64,000 nucleotides of DNA. Origin: Ancylobacter polymorphus. GTDB taxonomy: Bacteria > Pseudomonadota > Alphaproteobacteria > Rhizobiales > Xanthobacteraceae. Under the pieces are notes generated by a model. The model was not told the DNA's origin. It saw only the letters and a list, made by a program, of their open reading frames with translations, and did not search any database. Numbering within the stretch: the stretch's first letter is position 1; every line of letters starts with the position of its first letter. Shown piece by piece: positions 44,979 through 54,803 of this stretch. The stretch spans positions 3,982,001-4,046,000 of the forward strand of contig NZ_CP083239.1 in the NCBI RefSeq assembly GCF_022836935.1. Direction: 5' to 3'. The position numbers and the translations under genes were made by a program.

Positions 44979-47088
44979 GACGTCCGCTCTGAGTGGCCGC
45001 TCCCTCATCGGCCGCTCCGCGAATACGCAAGGTGACGCTGTCGGTTGATCCCGCAGCGTCCATGACGGTCAGACGTACGAAGCCCGCGCCCGCCGGCCGC
45101 CAGAACAATGTGGCGGCCCCGGCGGGCTGGCTGGCCGGCACGCCGTCGACAAACACGGTCAGCGGGCCCGTTCCGCCGCTCACCTTGAGCGCCATTGGCT
45201 CGTCGCCCTCGCGCTCCAGATTCGCCCCATCGGGCGGAAACGCGATTTTCGGCCCATTTTCCGTACCGCCCTGCCCCGACGCCCGCCCGAAAAACCGGAG
45301 CGGCGGCGGCAATTGCGCGTTTTTCGCCTCGATGGCCTCGCGCGGCGCCGGCGCGAAGGGCGCCGGCCGCGTTACCAGCCGGGCGAAGGCCTCGAACAGG
45401 ATCGGCGCCGCCGCCTCGCGCCCGATCATGCCCGGCACGGGCTGGCCGTCCGGCCGACCCACCCACACGGCGATGGTCCGCCGCCCGTCGAACCCCACCG
45501 CCCAGGCGTCGCGATAGCCGAAGGACGTGCCGGTCTTGAAGGCGATGCGCCCGGCGCGCTCATTGCGCGGCGCCGGCGTGCCGGCGAGCGACTGGGCGAG
45601 ATAGGCCGCCGCCACCGGGCTCATCAATTCGCGCACCCCGTCGGGGCCGGAGGCGGCGCCATCCATTCGATCGCGCAGCGCTTGCGCCCGCCCGCCATTG
45701 GCGATGCCGGCATAAAGCCCGGCGAGCGCATCGAGACTCATGCCGACACCGCCGAGCCCCACCGCCAGCCCCGGCACCTCGCCCGGCGGCAGCTTCAGCG
45801 CGAAGCCGGACTGGCCGAGCCGGCTGGCGAGGCGCTGCGGCCCCACCGCCTGCAGCAGCACCACGGCCGGCACATTCAGCGACAATTGCAGCGCCTGGCG
45901 CACCGATACCGTGCCCTGATAGTCGCGGTCGAAATTGCGCGGCCGATAGGCGCCGAAGCGCGCCGGCCGGTCCTCGATCAGCGTTTCGGGGTGGGCGATG
46001 CCATCCTCGAAGGCGAGGCCGTAGATGAAGGGCTTCAGTGTCGAGCCGGGCGAGCGTATGGCGCGCGTCAGGTCCACCGCTCCGGCGCGGGTGGCGTCCA
46101 GCGGGTCGGCGCCGCTCACCCGGGCCAGCACCTCGCCGCTGGCATTGTCCACCATGACCAGCGCCAGCGAGACGCCGGTGCCGAGTTCGCGCACCCGCTC
46201 TGCCGCCAGTTCTTCCAGCCGCGCCTGTGCCGAGCCGTCGATGGCGAGGTCGTGACGCTGCAGGGCCGGCTGCTGGCGCCGCGCCTCCTCCGCCGCATGC
46301 GGAGCGAGCCGGGGCAGGTCGAGCCGGCCGCCCGGTGCGGGCGCGCGCAGGGCGTACTCCACCTCCGCCGGGCCGAACAGCCCGGCTTCGCCGAGCCGGG
46401 TGAGCACCTTCTCCCGCGCCCGCGCTGCCCGCTCCGGGAAACGGTCGGGCCGGCGCGATTCGGGCGCCTGCGGCAGCGCCACCAAGAGCGCCGCCTCGGC
46501 GAGCGAGAGCCGGCGTGGCTCCTTGCCGAACCAGGCGAGACTCGCCGCGCGCACGCCCTCGATATTGCCGCCATAGGGCGCGAGGGTGAGATAGAGCGCG
46601 AGGATCTCGTCCTTGCTCAGCCGCGCTTCCAGCTGGATGGCGCGGCGCATCTCGGCCAGCTTGGCGCCGAGCTTGGCTTTGAGCCCGCTGCCCTCGCGCG
46701 GTTCCAGCAGCCGCGCCACCTGCATGGTGAGGGTGGAGCCGCCGGAGACGATGCGGCCATGGCGCAGCATCTGCCCGGCCGCCCGCAGCAGCGCCAGCGG
46801 ATCGACGCCGGCATGGGCGTAGAAGCGCCGGTCCTCATAGGCGATCAGCATGTCGCGGAAGCGCCGGTCGATGTCGCGCGTCTGCGCCGGCAGCCGCCAG
46901 CGGCCGTCCGGCAGAGCGAAGGGACGCAGCAGCCGGCCCTCGCGGTCGCGCACCTCCACCGAGAGCGCGAGACGAGGTGGCGGCGGCGCGCTGGCGCGCA
47001 CGCCGGCGAGCCAGGCGTATGAGCCCCCGCCCAGCAGCATCGCGCCGAGGAGGCCCCCGGCCGCGACACGCTGCAGCCCGCGCCTCAC
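44965..47088 (-). CDS. pbpC: Penicillin-binding protein 1C
   Basis: Bifunctional peptidoglycan glycosyltransferase/transpeptidase-like protein, 707 residues, anchored by one N-terminal helix (about 8-28). The GT51 domain has Y-E-D-R-R-F-Y-x-H-x-G-V-D and G-G-S-T-L-T-M-Q-V-A-R-L; the penicillin-binding domain has S-P-G-S-T-L-K-P (S-x-x-K), S-L-N and K-T-G-T-S. A C-terminal PBP1C-type beta domain (from about residue 610) follows. The GTG start has GAGGGG upstream; it lies 24 bp after the macroglobulin gene. PBP1C and alpha-2-macroglobulin are regularly paired and are thought to guard and repair the periplasm. Confidence 0.95.
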   Translation of the reverse strand: MRRGLQRVAAGGLLGAMLLGGGSYAWLAGVRASAPPPPRLALSVEVRDREGRLLRPFALPDGRWRLPAQTRDIDRRFRDMLIAYEDRRFYAHAGVDPLALLRAAGQMLRHGRIVSGGSTLTMQVARLLEPREGSGLKAKLGAKLAEMRRAIQLEARLSKDEILALYLTLAPYGGNIEGVRAASLAWFGKEPRRLSLAEAALLVALPQAPESRRPDRFPERAARAREKVLTRLGEAGLFGPAEVEYALRAPAPGGRLDLPRLAPHAAEEARRQQPALQRHDLAIDGSAQARLEELAAERVRELGTGVSLALVMVDNASGEVLARVSGADPLDATRAGAVDLTRAIRSPGSTLKPFIYGLAFEDGIAHPETLIEDRPARFGAYRPRNFDRDYQGTVSVRQALQLSLNVPAVVLLQAVGPQRLASRLGQSGFALKLPPGEVPGLAVGLGGVGMSLDALAGLYAGIANGGRAQALRDRMDGAASGPDGVRELMSPVAAAYLAQSLAGTPAPRNERAGRIAFKTGTSFGYRDAWAVGFDGRRTIAVWVGRPDGQPVPGMIGREAAAPILFEAFARLVTRPAPFAPAPREAIEAKNAQLPPPLRFFGRASGQGGTENGPKIAFPPDGANLEREGDEPMALKVSGGTGPLTVFVDGVPASQPAGAATLFWRPAGAGFVRLTVMDAAGSTDSVTLRIRGAADEGAATQSGRLSGR

Positions 47089-47112
47089 CGGGCGCCCCTC
47101 ACAACCGCCCCC

Positions 47113-50100
47113 TCATCGTGCCGGCCCCGTCACTTCGGTCTGGTCGGCGCTGGTGCGGGCGAAGCGGCCCGGGCGGTACATGTCCTCGACAATGGCCGGG
47201 GGATGGGCGTAGCGGCCGGGCGAGACCGCGCGGACGATATAGGCGACGCGCAGCAGGCCCGGTTCCTCGCCACCCTGCGTGCGATCGAAGGCGGCGGCGA
47301 AGAAGGCGTCGCGGAACTCCGCATGGTCGGGCTGCGAGGTATCGCCGAGCCAGGCCAGAGCGCCGGTGTCGGCGCCCACCGCCAGCGCCGGATTGTCGAT
47401 CTCGAAGCCGGCGGGGAGATAATCGACCAGCAGCACATGGCTGGGCCCGGCCTCCTCCTCCGTCGCCTCCAGCACCACGACGAGGCGCTGGTTCTGCGCC
47501 ACCTTGGCGGGATCGGCCGGCACGCCGGCCAGCGTGTAATAGCTGCGGGTCAGGGTGAAACCGTCCGCCGCCGCCGGCTCCGGCGCCACCGGCGGGCCGT
47601 CGATGGACACCGCGACATCCAACGGGGCGATGCCGCGATTGGTGAGGATGATCGGCTTAGTGAGTTCCTGCGGCGTCAGGCTGCGCTCATAGAGGCCGGT
47701 ATGCGCCCGGCCGTCGATGTCGAGCGCGATGCCCTTGCCCTCGCGCAGCGCGCGGGCGGCGAGCAGCAGCCAGGCGTCTTCCTGCGTCGAGGTCGGACCC
47801 GCCTCGACAAAGGCGGTGGCGACGCGCTGGCGCGCGGTGCGGGCGGTGGCGGTGAAGCCGGCTTCCGAGGCGAGTGTCGCCACGCCGGCGGCGTCGCGCA
47901 GGATCGAGCCGAAATCCGGCCGGCCGGTGGTCAGCGTCTCCGAGGCGTCGGGGAGAATCTCCAGCGCCGCGTTGAACACCTTTTCCGCCCGCCCCTTGTC
48001 GCCGAGCATGGCGAGCGCCGCCGCGAGTTGGCCACGCGCCATGGCGCTGGTCACCGCGTCGAGCTTGGCGTCGGCGACGTAGCGCAGGTCGCCCAGCGGC
48101 GCCCGGCCGTTGCGCGCCAGCACATAGATGGCATAGGCCGTGCCGTCATCGGTGGCGCCGTCGCCGGCATAGGCGAGCGAATTGCGCAGCCGGTCGAGCG
48201 CGAGGGTGAAGGGCTGCTCGGGCACGGCGTGGCCGCGCTCGCGGGCGCGGGTGAGGAAGTCGCTCACATAGGCGTCGAGCCACAGATCATTGCCGCCCGC
48301 ATCCCACAGGCCGAAGGAGCCGTCCGATCCCTGCCGGGCAATGAGCCGGGCGATGGCGTTGCGGATCGTGTCCGCCGGGTCCTTGGTCAGGCGGAAGCGG
48401 TTGGGTGGGCCGAAATCGCTGAGATAGAGCAGCGGCAGCGCCCGGCTGGTGAGCTGTTCGGAACAGGCGAAGGGGTAGCGGTCGAGCGCGCCGATCAGCG
48501 CCGGCACGTCGAAGGCCGGGTCGAGCCCGGCGGAAACGCTCACCCCGCCCCGTCCCGGCACGAGGTCCGCCACGAGATCGGCGCTCAGCGTCAGTGCCGC
48601 GCCCGGCGCCAGCGTCTCGACGCTGCGGCGGGAGATGGCGGGATAGGCCGGGCGGACATTGAGCGCGTAGTCGCGGACGATGGCGAGCCCGCCGGGGCCC
48701 GACAGCCGCACCGAGACCTTCGCCTCGCCGATTCCGGTGCCGTTCAGCTGCACGGCGAAGGACTGGCGCGCGCCCTTGGCGAGCGGCACCGTCTTCGGCG
48801 CGGTCGACACCGCGACCGGGCCGTCGGTGACGATCTCCAGCGCATAGTCGCCCGCCTCGCCATCCACATTGTCGAGGGCAAGGTTCAGCGTCGAGCGGTC
48901 GCCGGTAGCGAGGAAGCGCGGCAGGGTGGCGGTGATGACCACGGGGTCGCGGATCACCACATCGGCCTCAGCATGACCCACCGCCGCGCCGGACCACGCC
49001 ACCGCCATCAGCCGGCCGGTGCCGTCGAAGGGCGGCAGGGTGAAGTCGACGGTGCCCCGGCCCTGCGCGTCCAGTTTCACGAGGCCGGAGAACAGGGCGA
49101 GCGGCGGCTGCGTCGGCGGCTCGGCCTGCAGCCCCATATCCATGGCGTCGCCGCCGGCGCGCAGGCGCCCGCGATTGCCGAGCATGCCGTCGATGAGTTG
49201 GCCATAGAAGTCGCGCACCTGCGTGCCCAGCGCGCGCTGGCCGAGATAAAAGCCGTCCGGGTCCGGCGCCTTGAAGCCGGTGAGGTTGAGAATGCCGACA
49301 TCGACCAGCGCGAGCGTCACATAGGCCTCGCCTTGACCGTTGCCCGCCACTTCGACCGGCACGGACAGCGTCGTCTCCGGCCGGGCGAGCGCGGGCGCGC
49401 CCAGCTTCACCGCCAGCACCCGCTCGGCGCGGTCGACCCCGAACCAGGCGAGGCCGATGGCGCGGCCGGGATTGCGGCCCGCCGCCACGTCGAGCGGGCG
49501 GTGCAGGAAGGCGAGCGCATAGGCGCCCGGCGCCCAGCCGGCGGCGACCTTGAACTCGACCGCGTTGTCGCCCGCCTTCACGTCAAGCGTCTTCGCCGCC
49601 AGCACGCCGTCGCCGACGATCAGCACGGTGGCCGAGCCGGCATAGCGGCTGGTGAGGTTGACTTTCAGCGCGTCGCCGGCGGCGTATTGCGCCTTGTCGA
49701 GGCCCACTTCCAGCCGGTCCGGCGCGTCGGCGGTGGCGCCGCCGCCCCAGCCGGCATTGAACGGCACGGCGGTGGCGCGGGTGCCGTCCGTCACTTCCAG
49801 CCGGTAGCGGCCCCAGGCGACGGGAACGCTCAGCCGCGCCGGGGCGCCGCCGGTGAGGTCGAGCGTGCCGTCGGCGACCTTCGCCACCGATTCGACCGGC
49901 TCGAAATCCCAGCTGCCGCCGAGGCGGTACCATTGATAGCGGGTCTCGATGCGGTAGAGCGCCCATTGCGCGCCCTTCAGCGCCACCGGCTGGCCGGCGG
50001 CGTCAAAACCCTGCACCTCGAAGCCGGCATTGCCGTTCTCGCCGGGCCCCGCCTTGTCGAATAGCGGCTTGACGCCGATGCCATTGCCCGAGGGCTGCAC

Positions 50101-52485
50101 CGGCAGCACCAGTGAGCGGCGCACCGCGCGGCCCGCGCCCTCGTTCAGCCCGACGAAGATCTCCGCCTCCAGCGGCCGCGCGGTCGGCGGCAGGGTGGGC
50201 AGCAGCACGGAAAGGCTCGCCTTGCCCTGCGCATCCGTCACCGGCGCGTCGGCTAGCGGCTGGCGCACGGGGGTGAAGCCGTCGTCAGTGCGGCCGAAAC
50301 GCCAGCCCGGCAGGCCGGGGCGGGAATCGGCGACGCGCACCTCGATCTCCGCGTCGATATCGAGCCCGGCCGCCGGCGGGCCGAACAGCCAGCGCCCATC
50401 CGCCGCCACCGTCACGGGCGCGTTCGGCGCGATCGTGGTCGCGGTGGTGGAGAGGTCGAGCGCGAGCCGCTCGGGCACATAGTCCTCAAGCAGGAAGGTC
50501 GTGGAACCCACCGGCGCGCCGCGCGGATCGACATAGGCCTCGACCCGCCAGGTGCCGGTCATGGCGTCGCCCATCAGGGGATAGGTGACCGTCCGACCGC
50601 CCGCGCCCTGGTCGGCAAGCAGCTCACGGCGCTCCTCCACGCCGTCGGGGCGCTTGAAGATGACGGTGAGCGGCACGCCCGCCGCCGCGCTCACCCGCGG
50701 GCTGCGCAGCAGCGCGGTGACGTGGACCTGCTCACCGGAGCGGTAGACGCCCCGCTCCGTGGTGACGAAGGCGTCATAACGCTCCGGCGCCGCGCGCCCG
50801 CCCACGCCGCGATCGGTAAGGTCGAAGGCCTGGTCGGCCAGCGAGAGGAAGGCATAGTCGCCCTCCTTCGCCTGGGCGACGATCACCGCCGGGGCGAAGC
50901 CCTCCTTGCCGCGCATCAGCCCGGCATCGAAGGCGGCGCTGCCGCTGGCGTCAGTGCGGGCGGTGGCGAGCACGTCGTTGGATTTGGCGAGCAGGCGCAG
51001 TTCCACCCCTTCCAGCGGCTGCGCGGTGCCGAGCGCGCGCACCAGCACGGTCAGTCCGTTGCTGCCGGAGAGCGCGGTGAGGCCGAGATCGGAGACGACG
51101 AACCACTGGGTGGCGCGCGACTGCCACTCGTCATTCGGGTCGGCGGCATCGCCTCCCGGACGGGCGGCGAGCACATAGACGCCGGGCGCCAGCGTCTTCA
51201 CCGCCTCATCGACGGGGAAAGAGGTGGTCACATCCTCATTGAGCGGCGAGGCAGTCTCCAGCTCGCCCTTGAAGACGAGTTCGGCCTTGCCATCCTTGAG
51301 CTGTTGCAGGTCATAGCCGCCGAGATCGCGGCGGAACTCGCCGTCAATGGCGGTCGGAATCAGACTGCGGTCGCCGATGCGGTAGAGATCGACCGCCACC
51401 TTGGCGGTGTTGACCGAGACGACCGGAATGCCGCGCGGGCCGGTGCGCGGCAGCACATAATTGCGGCCGGTGAAACGCACGCCCGGCTTGCGGTCGCGCA
51501 CATAGATGGTGAGTTCGGAAGCGGCGGCGAGCGGCTCGGCGGCAATCGAGGACGGCAGCCCGGCGCGCAGCGTCACGTCATAGCTCTCGCCATGCTTGAG
51601 CCCTTCGACGCAGAGCTGGCTCTCCTCCGCCGTCACCGCCGGCTTGTCCACCGGGCCTTGCGGCCCGCGCAGCGTCACATAGGCGGAATAGTCCTTGCCG
51701 CCCTTCACCAGCGGTTCGGAGAACTGCACGCAGATGCGCGGGTTGGAAGCGTCCGAATCGACGCTGTAGTCGAGAATGCGGAAGCCGCGCTCTTCGCGCA
51801 GCTTGTTGTAGAAGGCGCGCTGCTCCGGCACGTCGACATAGGTGAGGCCGGTGGCGAGCGTGTCGAGCGCCGGGCGCCAGAGCGAGCGCTGGTCGTAGAG
51901 ACGGCCGATGGCGAACAGCGCGTCGGCTTGCTGCGCCTTGGTCGTCGCGGCGCGATAGGCGAGGAAGGCGGCGGCCTGCGCCCGCTCCAGGAAGGTGTCG
52001 GCGCTCTCATCGTCGTTCGGCTTGATGCGCGAGAGGGCGCGCGAGAGGCGCTGCCACAGCCCGGCATCGCCGGGGCTCGCCTGCGCCAGCTTGCCATAGA
52101 GATCGGCGGCGGTGCGCGCATCCCCGGCGGCCAGCGCGGCGTCGGCATCCTTGCGCAGCTGGGCGGCGGGCTTGGGCAGCGGGCCGCGCTCGCGCTGCAG
52201 CAGGGCTTGAAGCCGGCGCGCGGCTTCCACCAGTTCCTGCGGGGCATAGGTCTTCGGCAGCGCATCCGGCGCCGGTTTCGCCGGGGTGGCGGCGGTCGGC
52301 GTGGCGGCAGCCGGCTTCGCGGCGGTGGCAGCGGCCGCCGCAGCCGCCCCAGCAGCAGCCGCGCCCGGCTTGGTCGCCGCCGGCTTCGGTGCCTGCGCGT
52401 GAACGGCTGTCGCCAGCGAGAGCGCGAGGAGCGAAAGCGCCGCCCCCTTTCCGAGCCATGAAAAGGCCGAACTAAAAGGGTTCAT
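47113..52485 (-). CDS. Bacterial alpha-2-macroglobulin with thioester motif
   Basis: A 1790-residue periplasmic protease trap of the YfhM type. After a signal peptide (to about residue 33, A-V-H-A-Q) comes an Ala/Pro/Lys-rich linker (35-75), a helical/TPR-like region (about 80-240), several MG beta-sandwich domains, and the thioester domain. The thioester motif C1341-S-E-Q is intact, so covalent trapping of attacking proteases is expected. No lipobox cysteine follows the signal peptide, unlike the E. coli lipoprotein, so membrane attachment is not evident. The ATG follows GGAG; the 79-codon extension upstream is not used. It heads the operon with pbpC. Confidence 0.93.
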   Translation of the reverse strand: MNPFSSAFSWLGKGAALSLLALSLATAVHAQAPKPAATKPGAAAAGAAAAAAATAAKPAAATPTAATPAKPAPDALPKTYAPQELVEAARRLQALLQRERGPLPKPAAQLRKDADAALAAGDARTAADLYGKLAQASPGDAGLWQRLSRALSRIKPNDDESADTFLERAQAAAFLAYRAATTKAQQADALFAIGRLYDQRSLWRPALDTLATGLTYVDVPEQRAFYNKLREERGFRILDYSVDSDASNPRICVQFSEPLVKGGKDYSAYVTLRGPQGPVDKPAVTAEESQLCVEGLKHGESYDVTLRAGLPSSIAAEPLAAASELTIYVRDRKPGVRFTGRNYVLPRTGPRGIPVVSVNTAKVAVDLYRIGDRSLIPTAIDGEFRRDLGGYDLQQLKDGKAELVFKGELETASPLNEDVTTSFPVDEAVKTLAPGVYVLAARPGGDAADPNDEWQSRATQWFVVSDLGLTALSGSNGLTVLVRALGTAQPLEGVELRLLAKSNDVLATARTDASGSAAFDAGLMRGKEGFAPAVIVAQAKEGDYAFLSLADQAFDLTDRGVGGRAAPERYDAFVTTERGVYRSGEQVHVTALLRSPRVSAAAGVPLTVIFKRPDGVEERRELLADQGAGGRTVTYPLMGDAMTGTWRVEAYVDPRGAPVGSTTFLLEDYVPERLALDLSTTATTIAPNAPVTVAADGRWLFGPPAAGLDIDAEIEVRVADSRPGLPGWRFGRTDDGFTPVRQPLADAPVTDAQGKASLSVLLPTLPPTARPLEAEIFVGLNEGAGRAVRRSLVLPVQPSGNGIGVKPLFDKAGPGENGNAGFEVQGFDAAGQPVALKGAQWALYRIETRYQWYRLGGSWDFEPVESVAKVADGTLDLTGGAPARLSVPVAWGRYRLEVTDGTRATAVPFNAGWGGGATADAPDRLEVGLDKAQYAAGDALKVNLTSRYAGSATVLIVGDGVLAAKTLDVKAGDNAVEFKVAAGWAPGAYALAFLHRPLDVAAGRNPGRAIGLAWFGVDRAERVLAVKLGAPALARPETTLSVPVEVAGNGQGEAYVTLALVDVGILNLTGFKAPDPDGFYLGQRALGTQVRDFYGQLIDGMLGNRGRLRAGGDAMDMGLQAEPPTQPPLALFSGLVKLDAQGRGTVDFTLPPFDGTGRLMAVAWSGAAVGHAEADVVIRDPVVITATLPRFLATGDRSTLNLALDNVDGEAGDYALEIVTDGPVAVSTAPKTVPLAKGARQSFAVQLNGTGIGEAKVSVRLSGPGGLAIVRDYALNVRPAYPAISRRSVETLAPGAALTLSADLVADLVPGRGGVSVSAGLDPAFDVPALIGALDRYPFACSEQLTSRALPLLYLSDFGPPNRFRLTKDPADTIRNAIARLIARQGSDGSFGLWDAGGNDLWLDAYVSDFLTRARERGHAVPEQPFTLALDRLRNSLAYAGDGATDDGTAYAIYVLARNGRAPLGDLRYVADAKLDAVTSAMARGQLAAALAMLGDKGRAEKVFNAALEILPDASETLTTGRPDFGSILRDAAGVATLASEAGFTATARTARQRVATAFVEAGPTSTQEDAWLLLAARALREGKGIALDIDGRAHTGLYERSLTPQELTKPIILTNRGIAPLDVAVSIDGPPVAPEPAAADGFTLTRSYYTLAGVPADPAKVAQNQRLVVVLEATEEEAGPSHVLLVDYLPAGFEIDNPALAVGADTGALAWLGDTSQPDHAEFRDAFFAAAFDRTQGGEEPGLLRVAYIVRAVSPGRYAHPPAIVEDMYRPGRFARTSADQTEVTGPAR

Positions 52486-52642
52486 GACACCTGCTCCGCA
52501 ACGTGACTGCCGACCGACGCGGGGGACGATAGGACGAAATCGATCACCTCGCCATGACGCCGCGCAACCCATGTGGATGCCGGGCCGGCCAAAGCGCGAC
52601 GGCAGGGATGTCACACTGCCGAGGATTGCCGTGCCGGCGCCA

Positions 52643-52671
52643 TTGAATCGCCGGTCGCGCTTAGGTATACG
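52643..52671 (+). promoter_or_regulatory. Candidate promoter of the acpXL cluster
   Basis: TTGAAT and TATACG are separated by 17 bp, about 95 bp before the acpXL start codon, in the spacer shared with the divergent macroglobulin gene. Both hexamers fit the housekeeping sigma factor. Confidence 0.5.
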
Positions 52672-52763
52672 GGCCGACATCCATTCGGGGGCCTGCGACG
52701 CGGGAGCGCCGGGCGAACCCATTCAACTGTGGCCGGACGCGGCTGCGAGATCAGAGGCCTTTC

Positions 52764-53045
52764 ATGTCGACCACGTTCGAGACCGTCGCCAACATCATTG
52801 CCGAAACGTGCGACATTCCGCGCGAGAACATCACGCCCGAGAGCCACGCCATCGACGATCTCGGCATCGACAGCCTGGACTTCCTCGACATCGCCTTCGC
52901 CATCGACAAGGCGTTCGGCATCAAGCTGCCGCTTGAAAGCTGGACGCAGGAAGTCAATGAAGGCAAGGCGACGACCGAGCAGTATTTCGTGCTCAAGAAT
53001 CTCTGCGCGCGCATCGACGAGCTGATTGCGGCCAAGTCCGCCTGA
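52764..53045 (+). CDS. acpXL: Acyl carrier protein AcpXL for lipid A very-long-chain fatty acid
   Basis: Carries the growing C28 acyl chain for lipid A on a phosphopantetheine arm. The 93-residue protein has the attachment motif L-G-I-D-S37-L-D-F-L-D and the long C-terminal helix [16 protein letters not shown] characteristic of AcpXL and absent from AcpP. It opens a seven-gene block in the order acpXL, dehydratase, two ketosynthases, reductases and lpxXL, as in Rhizobium. Confidence 0.95.
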   Translation: MSTTFETVANIIAETCDIPRENITPESHAIDDLGIDSLDFLDIAFAIDKAFGIKLPLESWTQEVNEGKATTEQYFVLKNLCARIDELIAAKSA

Positions 53046-53080
53046 TCCGGCGGAAGGGCGACGTAGAAGCGGGACGGGTA

Positions 53081-53587
53081 ATGCGCCTCGAATATTTTCA
53101 GATGATCGACAAGGTGGTTGAGCTCGACCTTGAGGCTCGCACCTTGCGGACCGCCAACACCGTCCCGTGCGAAAGCCCGATCTTTGAAGGCCATTTCCCC
53201 GGGCACCCGCTGCTGCCGGGCGTGCTGCTGTTCGAGATCATGGCGCAGAGCTGCGGCATGCTGCTGCTGCGGCTGCACAATTACGACCGCATGGCGTTCC
53301 TCGCCTCGGTCGACAAGGGCAAGCTGCGCACCTTCGTGACGCCGGGCCAGGTGATCGAGGTGTTCGCACGCCTCGACCATGACGGCTCCGGCTTCGCCCG
53401 GCTGAAGGCCGAGGGGCGCGTCGACGGCAAGCTCGTCTGCAATGCCGACGTGACGCTCAAGACCATGCCCTTCCCGGCCCCGGAACTGCGCGGCTATCTG
53501 CTTTCCACCGCCGAACGCATCGGCATGCCGATGGGCGAGGCCGTGTTCGACACGGCGGAAGCCGCAGGAAATCTCACGCATGTCTAA
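53081..53587 (+). CDS. 3-hydroxyacyl-ACP dehydratase of the AcpXL system (FabZ-like)
   Basis: Hot-dog-fold dehydratase, 168 residues, removing water from 3-hydroxyacyl-AcpXL during chain extension. The motif F-E-G-H38-F-P-G-H-P-L-L-P-G with His38, and Glu52 in F-E-I-M-A-Q-S, fit the FabZ/FabA catalytic pair. It starts 35 bp after acpXL and overlaps the next gene by 8 bp, so translation is likely coupled. Confidence 0.92.
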   Translation: MRLEYFQMIDKVVELDLEARTLRTANTVPCESPIFEGHFPGHPLLPGVLLFEIMAQSCGMLLLRLHNYDRMAFLASVDKGKLRTFVTPGQVIEVFARLDHDGSGFARLKAEGRVDGKLVCNADVTLKTMPFPAPELRGYLLSTAERIGMPMGEAVFDTAEAAGNLTHV

Positions 53588-54764
53588 TCGTCGCGACGTC
53601 TGGATCACCGGCATCGGGCTTGTTTCCTCGCTCGGTGAAGGGCCTGAAGCCCATTGGCAGGCGCTGTCCTCCGGCGCCCGCCCGGTGATCGACGAATCGG
53701 GCTTCGCGCCCTACGTCGTGCATCCGCTCGCCCCGATCAGCTTCGACGCGCAGATCCCCAAGAAGGGCGACCAGCGGCAGATGGAGCCGTGGCAGCGCAT
53801 CGGCACCTATGCCGCCGGCCTCGCGCTGGATTCGGCCGGCATCAAGGGCAACAAGGACATTCTCTCCACCACCGACATGGTGGTGGCGGCGGGCGGCGGC
53901 GAGCGCGACCAGGCGGTCGACGGTGCCATTCTCAGCGACATCGAGAAGCAGCCGAACCCCGAGGTGTTCCTCAACGAGCAGCTGCAGTCGAATCTGCGTC
54001 CGACGCTGTTCCTGGCGCAGCTCTCCAACCTGCTCGCCGGCAACATCTCCATCGTTCATGGCGTCACCGGTTCCTCGCGCACCTTCATGGGCGAGGAAAG
54101 CTCCGGCACGGACGCGGTGCGCATCGGCTGGTCGCGCATCGCCGCCGGCACCAGCGAGATCGCCCTTGTGGGCGGCGCCTATAATGCCGAGCGGCGCGAC
54201 ATGCTGCTGCTCTTCGCCCTCAAGCGCCTCGCCATGCATGCGCCCTGGGCGCCGGTGCTGGCGGAGCCGAAGGGCGTGCCGACCGGCTCGGCCGGCGCTT
54301 TCCTGGTGTTGGAATCGCCCGAGCACGCGACGGCGCGCGGCGCCAAGCCCATCGCCAAGCTTTCCGGCGTGTGGTCCGAGCGCGCCCGCCGCAATGAGCC
54401 CGGCGCGGTCGAGGCGGTGCTGGACGAATTGCTGAAGACCGCCGGCGCCACGGACGCGGAAGCGACCGCGCTGTTTTCCGCCGCCAGCGGCGCGCCCGAG
54501 CCGACGCACGCGGAAGCCGCCGTGCTCGCCCGCTCCGGCCTGCCGGTGCGTTCCGTCACCGACCGTGTCGGCCATGGGCTGGAAGCGCAGATGCCGGTGG
54601 CGCTGGCGCTGGCCGCGCTCTGCGTCGCCGAGGGCAAGCTGTTCCCGCCGCTCGACGGCGAGACGCTTGAAAAGCCTTTCGATGGCCCGCTTTCCCGTGC
54701 CATCGTGACCGCAGTGGGGCATTGGCGTGGGGAAGGCGTCGCGCTGGTCGAGCGCGCCGACTGA
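53580..54764 (+). CDS. Cysteine-less ketosynthase-like protein of the AcpXL system
   Basis: A 394-residue thiolase-fold protein of the FabF family, in the place of fabF2XL. Alignment by eye of the nucleophile region (C-T-S-G-V-H-N-I-G in E. coli FabF) gives E173-S-S-G-T-D-A-V-R: the active-site Cys is replaced by Glu. The two His positions seem kept (P-T-H-A-E-A and V-G-H-G-L-E-A). It therefore cannot form an acyl-enzyme and is probably a partner of the next ketosynthase, like the chain-length factor (KS-beta) of type II polyketide synthases, perhaps setting the C26-C28 length. It could also act as a malonyl decarboxylase. Confidence 0.88.
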   Translation: MSNRRDVWITGIGLVSSLGEGPEAHWQALSSGARPVIDESGFAPYVVHPLAPISFDAQIPKKGDQRQMEPWQRIGTYAAGLALDSAGIKGNKDILSTTDMVVAAGGGERDQAVDGAILSDIEKQPNPEVFLNEQLQSNLRPTLFLAQLSNLLAGNISIVHGVTGSSRTFMGEESSGTDAVRIGWSRIAAGTSEIALVGGAYNAERRDMLLLFALKRLAMHAPWAPVLAEPKGVPTGSAGAFLVLESPEHATARGAKPIAKLSGVWSERARRNEPGAVEAVLDELLKTAGATDAEATALFSAASGAPEPTHAEAAVLARSGLPVRSVTDRVGHGLEAQMPVALALAALCVAEGKLFPPLDGETLEKPFDGPLSRAIVTAVGHWRGEGVALVERAD

Positions 54765-54803
54765 CCCACCAGCCGGGAGCATATCGCTTCCGAGGAGCAG
54801 ATC

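Noticed and set aside
47203..50064. 953-codon plus-strand frame opposite the macroglobulin gene
   Set aside because: Arg/Ala/Gly-rich composition typical of antisense high-GC frames, no domain and no ribosome-binding site.
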